A DNA stretch of 64,000 bases from Pyrinomonadaceae bacterium (GTDB taxonomy: Bacteria > Acidobacteriota > Blastocatellia > Pyrinomonadales > Pyrinomonadaceae): positions 248,001 through 312,000 of the forward strand of contig JANQRU010000004.1 of the NCBI GenBank assembly GCA_028284415.1, written 5' to 3'. The position numbers and the translations under genes were made by a program. Below the pieces are notes generated by a model. The model worked only from the letters and a program-made list of their open reading frames with translations, was not told the DNA's origin and searched no databases. Below are positions 26,758-33,055 of the stretch, in pieces; position 1 is the stretch's first letter; every line of letters begins with the position of its first letter.

Positions 26758-26854
26758 ATAGAACACGGATTACGCAGATTGCACGGATTGACACAGATAT
26801 TTTTCAAAGAAACATCGGTAAAAATCTGCCTAATCTGCGTAATCCGTGTTCTAT
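26758..26854. repeat. Palindromic repeat with 23-bp perfect ends (CACGGATT type)
   Basis: Perfect 23-bp inverted ends begin ATAGAACACGGATTACGCAG; the interior repeats CACGGATT and AATCTGC words. Total 97 bp. Relatives: 51964-52056 and the half-copy at 30513-30540. Elements of this kind are well known as dispersed non-coding repeats in several bacterial phyla. Nothing else is seen in 26747-26951. Confidence 0.85.
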
Positions 26855-26951
26855 TATTCGCTAATGATCTAAAAATATTGTCATAAACTCATTTTTAGCG
26901 GTGTTCTTCTTATGTAACAAGAATTTCAAACCCATAAGGAGTCTTTTCATA

Positions 26952-28037
26952 ATGAATAAAGCTATCAAAACTTTATCGCGTTTTCTTGCTTGTGTCGGAA
27001 TTATCGTTGTTGGTTCATACGTAATTGCTGCTCAGGAAACTATTACGGGAACGTGGCAGGCAAATGATAATAATTGGAATTATAAATATAAGAATAAAGA
27101 CAAAGAAAAAGATGAAAATAAGATCAATCTGAATTTTAGCTATAAAAGCGAGAAAGGAGGAAATAGCACTCACGGCTCAAATTTCTCCTTTGATGAAATT
27201 GATGGTTTGACCAAAGCACAAACCGAAGGCGAAAATTCAACAGTAAATTTCCGTCTCGTCAGACAAGCCGGAACGATTGAATGCACAGGTGTTTTCCGAA
27301 ATGGTCGGGGAATCGGAGAATTTCGTTTCATACCAAACAAGGATTTTGCTAACGCGATGCAAGACCGCAAGTTTGAATTTTCAACCAGCAAAATGCTTTC
27401 GGCAACAACTCTGGATTTAACTATTGCTGACGTTGATGATTTATTATCAGCAGGCTTTCAAAACTTAACAACAAGTGACCTCTTTAAAGGCAAGATATTC
27501 AAAGTAAATGCTGCCTTTAGAGAAGAAATGACCGCAGCTGGTTTTGCCAATCTACCAATGAAAGATTTGGTTAAAGCAAGAATTTTCAAAATTGATTCAA
27601 ACTTTGTCCGTGAAGTCGTCGGAATGGGATTTCCAACCGATTCATTCCAAAGAATTGTTAAGCTACGAATTCACAAAGTTACACCTGAATTCCTGCGTGA
27701 AATGAAATCTTTAGGATTTTCCAACTTAACGCTAAACGAAGCTGTTAAATTAAGAATCCATAAAATTACGCCCGAATATATGCGTGAAATGAAATCTGCC
27801 GGATTTAATGATCTTTCTTCAAAAGATGCCGTCCGACTAAAAATTCACAAAGTTACACCTGAATTTATCAAAGATATGCAAAGCGTCGGACTAAACAATC
27901 TTTCCGTTCGGGATGCAACAAAATTGAGAATTCATAAAGTTGATAAAGACTTTGTTCTAAGAGCTCAAAGTCAAGAAAATTCTAATCTAACAGTTAATGA
28001 GATTGTGAGATTGAAGATTCATAGGAAAGTAAAATAA
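26952..28037 (+). CDS. Secreted protein with 29-residue repeats, unknown
   Basis: The 361-residue product has a signal peptide (about 1-32, ending VIAAQ). A strand-rich domain (about 33-140) starts TITGTWQANDNNWNY, with a Lys/Asn/Gly-rich low-complexity patch. The C-terminal half consists of about seven repeats of roughly 29 residues, with the core LRIHKVTPEFLREMKSLGF and NLTLNEAVK. Similar helical repeats follow peptidase or sensor domains in acidobacterial proteins, but I cannot name the family. The ATG at 26952 has AAGGAG 12 nt upstream; the longer frame from 26901 precedes it. A good terminator follows. Confidence 0.7.
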   Translation: MNKAIKTLSRFLACVGIIVVGSYVIAAQETITGTWQANDNNWNYKYKNKDKEKDENKINLNFSYKSEKGGNSTHGSNFSFDEIDGLTKAQTEGENSTVNFRLVRQAGTIECTGVFRNGRGIGEFRFIPNKDFANAMQDRKFEFSTSKMLSATTLDLTIADVDDLLSAGFQNLTTSDLFKGKIFKVNAAFREEMTAAGFANLPMKDLVKARIFKIDSNFVREVVGMGFPTDSFQRIVKLRIHKVTPEFLREMKSLGFSNLTLNEAVKLRIHKITPEYMREMKSAGFNDLSSKDAVRLKIHKVTPEFIKDMQSVGLNNLSVRDATKLRIHKVDKDFVLRAQSQENSNLTVNEIVRLKIHRKVK

Positions 28038-28059
28038 TTCCTCTTTCCAAATTTAGAGA

Positions 28060-28090
28060 GGTATGCAGAAAACTTTCCGCATACCTTTTC
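28060..28090. terminator. Bidirectional terminator between the repeat protein and yceH
   Basis: GGTATGCAGAAA pairs with TTTCCGCATACC (one mismatch), followed by TTTTCTTTTATT. It lies in the 55-bp gap of two convergent genes and can serve both. Confidence 0.75.
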
Positions 28091-28092
28091 TT

Positions 28093-28743
28093 TTATTCAA
28101 ATTGCTTCTTAAACTCTTCAAAATTTTCTTTTAATTGGTTTAATTCACTTTCTAAACTTTCAACCTTTTGGTCTAACTTTTCTACTCTGTCATCTTTTAT
28201 CTGAACGCTTGGAGTTTGAACGGTCGGAGCAACCGTTGTTGTATCAATTTCGCCTGATAAAAGATGTGCATAGCGGACTTCTTTTTGTCCGGGTTGTTTT
28301 GAAAGTTTTATGACAAGCGGGTCGTCGCGGCGTGTGAGTTCTTGAATAGTTTGATTGACTTCATCCAAACCTACGAATTCATATATGCGTGTCGTGCGTT
28401 GGTTGAGTTCGCCGAGAGTTTGCGAACCTCTTAAAAGCAAAACGCAGAGGATAGCGATCTGGTGAAGTTCGACATCAAAAAATCTTTCCGTCAGATGTTT
28501 GTATTTCGGTGTACGACTTCCCGAACCGTAAAAAACATAGACAAGATTTTTTTCCTGTAAACTCTCCAATCCCTGTTCGACAGTTTCCTCAGAATAGTTA
28601 ACGACAGGATTGCGATTGGATTTTTGATTACAAGCGTTTATCAAAGCATTGAGTGTTAAAGGGTAATAATCGGGGGTTGTGTTTTCCTTTTCAATCAAAC
28701 AACCGAGGATGCGACATTCGACTTCGTTTAATTCAACATTCAT
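28093..28743 (-). CDS. yceH: YceH/DUF480 family protein
   Basis: The 216-residue product matches the YceH (DUF480) family: NEVECRILGCLIEKENTTPDYYPLTLNALINACNQKSNRNPV at the N-terminus and LCVLLLRGSQTLGELNQRT in the second winged-helix domain. Known structures of this family show two winged-helix domains; function is unsettled, and DNA binding is possible. The C-terminal 40 residues form a coiled coil (KLDQKVESLESELNQL), longer than in the E. coli protein. It is convergent with the repeat protein and divergent from the RNase D-like gene. Confidence 0.88.
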   Translation of the reverse strand: MNVELNEVECRILGCLIEKENTTPDYYPLTLNALINACNQKSNRNPVVNYSEETVEQGLESLQEKNLVYVFYGSGSRTPKYKHLTERFFDVELHQIAILCVLLLRGSQTLGELNQRTTRIYEFVGLDEVNQTIQELTRRDDPLVIKLSKQPGQKEVRYAHLLSGEIDTTTVAPTVQTPSVQIKDDRVEKLDQKVESLESELNQLKENFEEFKKQFE

Positions 28744-28810
28744 ATTGCCAATAAATATAACTCATTTTTAAGTTTGTGTTTAGTGATTTATAATTTTTTA
28801 GGAGAAAACT

Positions 28811-29383
28811 TTGCACGCATTAATCACAAGAACCCAAGCAGAAATCAACGCCGCTTATGAAAAATTATCGAGGGCGAATGTTTTAGGCTGTGATACGGAA
28901 ACGGGCGGCTTGAACCCACGCAAAGCAAAGCTTTTTAGCGTACAATTTTCTGATGGTGATTTTAATGTTCTAGTTCCAACATCGGAAAATATTCCGCTTG
29001 GAAAACTATCAGAAATTCTTGAAAATGAACAAATCGTAAAAATCTTTCACAACGCAAAATTTGACCTCGGATTCTTGAATGAAAATGGCTACCAAACAAA
29101 TAATGTCTTCGACACGATGATCGCCGAAAAAATCCTCACCAAAGGTGCAAACCAATCCGTCTCTCTAGCCGAAACTCTCTATCGCTATTTCGCCGTTGAT
29201 TTAGACAAATCGCAACGCAAAAAATTCGGCAGAAATTGGGACAGAGTTTGGACTAAAGAATTAGTCGAATACGCGATGAACGACGTTACATATCTGCCCA
29301 AATTAATGGAAGAGCAGATTTTATGGATGGAAAGATTAGGCTTGCGGGATGATTTTGAGAAACAAATGAAAAAAATAATTTAA
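28811..29383 (+). CDS. RNase D-like 3'-5' exonuclease (DEDDy)
   Basis: The 190-residue nuclease has all three exonuclease motifs: CDTETGG (Asp and Glu, about residues 28-30), HNAKFDLGF (Asp near 81) and YAMNDVTYL (Tyr and Asp near 158-162), which places it in the DEDDy class with RNase D and the proofreading domain of DNA polymerase I. It lacks HRDC domains, so it is a minimal exonuclease. Translation starts at TTG (28811), 8 nt after AGGAG; no ATG upstream is in frame. Substrate (RNA or DNA) cannot be told. Confidence 0.88.
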   Translation: MHALITRTQAEINAAYEKLSRANVLGCDTETGGLNPRKAKLFSVQFSDGDFNVLVPTSENIPLGKLSEILENEQIVKIFHNAKFDLGFLNENGYQTNNVFDTMIAEKILTKGANQSVSLAETLYRYFAVDLDKSQRKKFGRNWDRVWTKELVEYAMNDVTYLPKLMEEQILWMERLGLRDDFEKQMKKII

Positions 29384-29394
29384 GAAAGATGCTG

Positions 29395-29468
29395 CCCGCA
29401 AAATACGCGAAAAGACACGAAAAAAAGAGAAGAGATGATTTTCGCGTTCTTTCGTGTCATTTCGCGGG
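29395..29468. repeat. Palindromic repeat (CCCGCGAAA type)
   Basis: Arms built from CCCGC-AAAATACGCGAAAA and its near-complement TTTTCGCGTTCTTTCGTG..TTTCGCGGG. Related to 42493-42545 and to a coding copy at 50016-50045. It fills the gap between two convergent genes and may also terminate transcription. Confidence 0.75.
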
Positions 29469-29480
29469 TAATAAATTCTT

Positions 29481-29795
29481 TTAATCCATCTTCCTTGGTG
29501 GGCGACCTTCAAAGAAACTTAAATGCAGATACTCATAAGCTTCGTCACGATATTTTTTCTTAATCTCTAAATATCTTTCGTCACCTAAAAACTTTTCGAG
29601 CGTTTCTTTATCCGCAACTTTCATAATGGCATTATGTTCGTGAAAATCTGTCTGATATTCACTCTCTATTCCGCCACCAACAAGTTCAACCTCAACGCTG
29701 TATTCTTTCATCAGAGGTGCAACTCCCTTTAAATATTCTGTGTAAATATCCTCTGCACCTTCTTTAATTTTTCCCTGTACGACTAAATAAATCAT
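29481..29795 (-). CDS. Small dimeric alpha-beta-barrel-like protein (DUF1330-like)
   Basis: The 104-residue product starts MIYLVVQGKIKEGAED and continues with a helix and strands ending AIMKVADKETLEKFLGDERYLEIKKKY, the layout of DUF1330/ABM-type ferredoxin-like dimers. No catalytic residues are evident. Its start is 2 bp after the stop of the upstream secreted-protein gene, so the two are probably co-transcribed. Function unknown. Confidence 0.7.
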   Translation of the reverse strand: MIYLVVQGKIKEGAEDIYTEYLKGVAPLMKEYSVEVELVGGGIESEYQTDFHEHNAIMKVADKETLEKFLGDERYLEIKKKYRDEAYEYLHLSFFEGRPPRKMD

Positions 29796-29797
29796 AA

Positions 29798-30493
29798 CTA
29801 TTGAATTTTGATCTCCTTTCCTTTTACTTTTGCTTTTTCGAGTTCGGCATTTATCTTAAAAGTTCGCGTGCGATTTCCCTTTTCATCATTCCAATATAGA
29901 GTTCCAGTGACTTTTATGGCACCCACTCTTTTTACATGCCATTCTCTTAGCTCATAGCCTTTCTGAGTTCCGCCCGAATCTGTTCGCAGGGCTTTGGTCG
30001 TAAAAACTAATGTATCTTTGAAAGTTTTTTCACCAATTTTAATATCTTCTGTGCCGATGATCTCAACTTCATAAGTTTGTAGCCCTGTTTCTTTAACTTC
30101 ATCTTTAACGAGGTATTTGTAGGGAGAACTGCTTTTATAGATTTCACCAACTTTTAATTTCGCAGGCATTAACCGAACAGGTTTTTCATATTCGATAACT
30201 CTGCCACCTTTGAAATAAAGCCAATAAACGGTTAAGCCTTTTTTATCAAGTGTTTGCAGGCGATAATCGCCATTATTTTCATCGCGTTTGAATGTCGAAA
30301 CACTTTTGAAATCACGTTTTTCCGAAACGCCAACAACAATCGGCGAAAGTCCATCGGGAGCGAGATTCTTGTATTGCCATTCATCGCCCACATTGCTTAA
30401 AACATAATTTTTTAACTTGAAAGTTTTCTGAGCTGATGCAGAAATGCAAAGTGCCGAAATTAATATTGAAATTACAAGTATTTTGGTTTTCAT
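29798..30493 (-). CDS. Secreted protein of unknown function
   Basis: The 231-residue product has a signal peptide (MKTKILVISILISALCISASAQ). The rest is strand-rich with GDEWQYKNLAPDGL, LKVGEIYKSSSPY, and YEVEIIGTEDIKIGEKTFKDTLVF. This pattern of a DUF3108-like envelope protein also occurs in the 16625 lipoprotein, but similarity is weak. It starts the pair with the DUF1330-like gene. A half repeat at 30513-30540 lies just upstream. Confidence 0.6.
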   Translation of the reverse strand: MKTKILVISILISALCISASAQKTFKLKNYVLSNVGDEWQYKNLAPDGLSPIVVGVSEKRDFKSVSTFKRDENNGDYRLQTLDKKGLTVYWLYFKGGRVIEYEKPVRLMPAKLKVGEIYKSSSPYKYLVKDEVKETGLQTYEVEIIGTEDIKIGEKTFKDTLVFTTKALRTDSGGTQKGYELREWHVKRVGAIKVTGTLYWNDEKGNRTRTFKINAELEKAKVKGKEIKIQ

Positions 30494-30512
30494 AGTTTTC
30501 TTTATTTTAAGA

Positions 30513-30540
30513 ATAGAACGCAGATTTCACGGATTCTTTT
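30513..30540. repeat. Half copy of the CACGGATT-type repeat
   Basis: ATAGAACGCAGATTTCACGG followed by ATTCTTTT matches one arm of the 51964 element. It overlaps the last codons of the methyltransferase gene at 30527, whose TGA stop lies inside the repeat. Confidence 0.6.
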
Positions 30541-31273
30541 CAATAATAGCAAAATAATTTGCTCCATCATTTTTTACGATTTCGCTAATTCGCCAGTTGG
30601 TATCATTAACAATTTCTTGCATCTCTTCAGGCGAAACGAATAAATAATCAAACCATTCGCCGATGTACATTTTATAACGAATACGCAGACGGATTTGCCC
30701 TGCCATTCTGCCAAGTTTTCTATTTCGCTCGTGATACCTTAAATGAACTTCATCATCAGTCATGTAAGGATTCAGACTTTGAGCAATAATTTTGGCATTC
30801 GGAGTTGTGATTCGATACATTTTTGCTAATATCTGCTTTGCATTCTCTGCACTGCCAAACAAACCAAAATTGTTGCCAAACATTATAATCGTGTCAAAAG
30901 TGTTGGGTTCAAACTCATCAATTTCTTCAATTGGTCGAACCAAAGCTTCTTCTAAACCTCTTAGCTTACTGACTTCAATTGCGCCAGAAGACTTGTCAAT
31001 TCCCGTAATGTCTAGACCTTTTCCCTGTAAATAAAGCGAATGGCGACCTGCTCCGCAACCGATGTCGAGAATTTTTCCTTCTGCTCTGTCAATCAAGTCT
31101 TGCTCTAATTCCGACCATTCATTATATTCACTAAAATACAATCTCGACATTGAGCCGAGATCAATATATTGGTCATCACGTTCGACGATTTCCGCCGTTA
31201 TCGGCTCTCCTTTCAGGAGTTTACAGTATTGAGCCAAAAGATGTTTTCCAAAAGCATCTTGATTTTGATTCAT
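30527..31273 (-). CDS. Class I SAM-dependent methyltransferase
   Basis: The 248-residue enzyme has motif I ILDIGCGAGRHSLYLQGKG (about 70-90), followed by ITGIDKS and an acidic ITPNAKIIAQSL region typical of Rossmann methyltransferases. Substrate is unknown. Its start is 6 bp after the stop of the thioesterase gene, so the pair forms an operon. Its C-terminus (EKNP) and stop codon fall within a repeat half-copy, hinting that the native end was altered by insertion. Confidence 0.85.
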   Translation of the reverse strand: MNQNQDAFGKHLLAQYCKLLKGEPITAEIVERDDQYIDLGSMSRLYFSEYNEWSELEQDLIDRAEGKILDIGCGAGRHSLYLQGKGLDITGIDKSSGAIEVSKLRGLEEALVRPIEEIDEFEPNTFDTIIMFGNNFGLFGSAENAKQILAKMYRITTPNAKIIAQSLNPYMTDDEVHLRYHERNRKLGRMAGQIRLRIRYKMYIGEWFDYLFVSPEEMQEIVNDTNWRISEIVKNDGANYFAIIEKNP

Positions 31274-31279
31274 AAATCT

Positions 31280-31747
31280 TTACCAACGATGATATGCGGG
31301 ATGCCCTTCCGTTACGGCGACGAATAAGCCTTCGCAGGTCGCACAAACTTTATCATTTGCTATTAATTCTGCTTCGACCGTCGCTCTATCCTCGCTTGAT
31401 TCAGTAACTCTTGCTTTCAGATAAATGGTCGCATCGCTTGGTGTCGGACGAAGTAATTTGATCGAATAATTTGCCGTGACGGTGCAATCGGGTTGATCCT
31501 TATCGTTTTTCTTCATCAGAAAATGTGCCGCTGCCCAATTTGAATGACAATCAAGAAGCGAGCCGATGATTCCACCGTTGAGCATTCCCGGAAACGCTTC
31601 GTGATGAGATTCTGATTCCCACTCCGCAACATATTCTCCGTTCTCTTCAAAACTTCTTATTTGTAAGCCTTTTTCATTTGCAGGACCGCAACCAAAACAA
31701 ATGCTATTTAATGCATAAGTTTCCTGAATAGATTTTTCTGTATTCAT
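31280..31747 (-). CDS. PaaI-like hotdog thioesterase
   Basis: The 155-residue protein has NSICFGCGPANEKGLQIRSF near the N-terminus and the hotdog helix motif FPGMLNGGIIGSLLDCHSNWAA (about residues 50-72), with HG replaced by NG, and TANYSIKLLRPTPSDATIYLKA in the following strands. This fits acyl-CoA thioesterases of the PaaI/YbgC superfamily, active as multimers in the cytoplasm. Asp in LLDCH is the likely catalytic acid. It is the first gene of a two-gene operon with the methyltransferase. Confidence 0.85.
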   Translation of the reverse strand: MNTEKSIQETYALNSICFGCGPANEKGLQIRSFEENGEYVAEWESESHHEAFPGMLNGGIIGSLLDCHSNWAAAHFLMKKNDKDQPDCTVTANYSIKLLRPTPSDATIYLKARVTESSEDRATVEAELIANDKVCATCEGLFVAVTEGHPAYHRW

Positions 31748-31811
31748 TTTTTTATTTTAGACTAAGTTTTGTTGATTTATAAAAACATTTTTAATTTCTC
31801 TTTCAAAATAT

Positions 31812-32171
31812 ATGAACAAAATAAATTATGATGGCAAGACTTTTACTTCCATCCAAAACTCTGAAACTGGTGAAGTCTCAGATGAAACCATTTTTCAATA
31901 CCATCAAAATGAAAATTTGGTCTGGGCGGAATATTCAGGTGGTGAAATTGTCTTCGGTAATCTGATTGCAAAGGTAGATGAAAACGGGAATTTAGATATG
32001 CGTTATCAGCATTTGAATAAAAAAGGTGAGCTAATGACGGGAATCTGTAAATCAATTCCCGAAATATTAAATGATGGCAGAATCAGATTGCATGAAAAAT
32101 GGAAATGGACAAGCGGAGACTTTTCGGAAGGTACATCTGTTGTGGAAGAGGTAGATTCTACCAAAGTGTAA
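31812..32171 (+). CDS. Conserved hypothetical protein with MORN-like strands
   Basis: The 119-residue product opens NKINYDGKTFTSIQNSETGEVSDETIFQYHQ and continues with paired strands (VWAEYSGGEIVFGNLI, DMRYQHLNKKGELMTGIC, IRLHEKWKWTSGD). I recognise this as a widespread small bacterial family that some pipelines name as an acetylglutamate synthase without support. No catalytic motif is visible. Divergent from the thioesterase operon. Confidence 0.7.
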   Translation: MNKINYDGKTFTSIQNSETGEVSDETIFQYHQNENLVWAEYSGGEIVFGNLIAKVDENGNLDMRYQHLNKKGELMTGICKSIPEILNDGRIRLHEKWKWTSGDFSEGTSVVEEVDSTKV

Positions 32172-32198
32172 CTATTTAAACTTCTGTAAATAATTATA

Positions 32199-32227
32199 TT
32201 TACAAATTTTCGTTAAACTTATATAAT
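32199..32227 (+). promoter_or_regulatory. Promoter of the candidate non-coding RNA
   Basis: TTTACA, 17-bp spacer, TATAAT. It follows the stop of the 31812 gene by 28 bp, with no coding gene ahead of it on this strand until alaS. Confidence 0.6.
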
Positions 32228-32233
32228 TAAATT

Positions 32234-32449
32234 TATCCACACTCCAGCAAATTGAAGTATATCACTAGAAATCACTCAATATCGGTGTCCTTATATAAGG
32301 CTGAGAAACGCAAAAATATTAAGTTTTAAGTTACCCCCAACGTAAAAAAAGTTTTCTCCTGCACCGTACGAAGTCTAGGCTGTCGTTTGCTTAGACATTT
32401 CCCATCAAAAAAGTGTCAAATATGTAGTTGGTTATTTGGCGCTTTTTTT
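32234..32449 (+). ncRNA. Candidate structured small RNA, about 215 nt
   Basis: A gap of 276 bp lies between convergent genes and carries a promoter (32199-32227) and a strong terminator (32410-32449). Between them several stems can be drawn: CGGTG with CACCG (about 32283/32366), the perfect palindrome CCTTATATAAGG, and GTCTAGG with CTTAGAC. The stretch has no credible reading frame. I do not recognise it as 6S, SRP, tmRNA, RNase P or a known riboswitch. Alternatively it is only an mRNA tail region. Confidence 0.45.
32410..32449 (+). terminator. Terminator of the candidate RNA
   Basis: AAAGTGTCAAATA pairs with TATTTGGCGCTTT (13 bp, two mismatches, one of them a possible G-U pair), followed by TTTT. 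The T run touches the stop codon of the convergent gene at 32448. Confidence 0.7.
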
Positions 32450-32963
32450 AATTTTTAAAAGCCTTCCGAAAAGTGTTTTCAAGATCAACTATGTCTTTTT
32501 CTTCGTTAACTGATTCATTGCTCAGATCAGTTTCTGTGATCGTTGTAATCTTCTTGATCATTTTTCCGTTCGCAAAATATAGCCTTTTTTCTTCTTTTTT
32601 TACGACCTTTGGATTCATCCCGATCTGTGTGTCATAGCGGTTTTCTTGAGAGTAAATAAAGATCAGTTCACCTCTATCCGAATAGTAATAATCGGCTTTA
32701 GCATAAAAAGTTTCGCCTGCAATCTCTGCTTGAATCTTTTTCAGACCTGCCGTAGAAGAATAAAAAGTAGCTTCTGTTCCTTCGGTCGAAACTCCCTCGA
32801 CAAACTTTTTTGTTTTCTTGAAAGTTTTGATTAGTTTGTTGGTTCGCAAAACACTCGAACGAATCTTCGAGACTTCTTTTTCCGTCTCTGTTTTCTGTGC
32901 AAACGCGGTCTGTAAACTAATTCCCCAAATAATTATCAGCAGTAAAAATGTTTTTCTTTTCAT
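32448..32963 (-). CDS. Secreted protein of unknown function
   Basis: The 171-residue product has a signal peptide (MKRKTFLLLIIIWGISLQTAFAQ) and a mature part with IRSSVLRTNKLIKTFKKT followed by strands (ATFYSSTAGLKKIQAEIAG, AKADYYYSDRGELIFIYSQ). It resembles other short acidobacterial/bacteroidetal secreted proteins of unknown role. Divergent from alaS across 92 bp. Function is not assignable. Confidence 0.65.
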   Translation of the reverse strand: MKRKTFLLLIIIWGISLQTAFAQKTETEKEVSKIRSSVLRTNKLIKTFKKTKKFVEGVSTEGTEATFYSSTAGLKKIQAEIAGETFYAKADYYYSDRGELIFIYSQENRYDTQIGMNPKVVKKEEKRLYFANGKMIKKITTITETDLSNESVNEEKDIVDLENTFRKAFKN

Positions 32964-33055
32964 AACTTCTCTATAGACGCTTGTATCTTAATAGTTTTGC
33001 ATTCCTGTTCGTGTTAAAATTTTCCTTTATTTTACTGGTATTTATTTAATTAATT

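Noticed and set aside
32282..32345. TPP-riboswitch-like words (CGGTGTCC, CTGAGA, ACCCCC)
   Set aside because: The 3' half of the aptamer (CCTGATCTGGATAATGCCAGCG-like) is missing and no thiamine gene follows.
32355..32395. tmRNA-like GCAAACGAC on the minus strand
   Set aside because: No tRNA-like ends, no tag-peptide frame and no TTCGAxT arm; a chance match.
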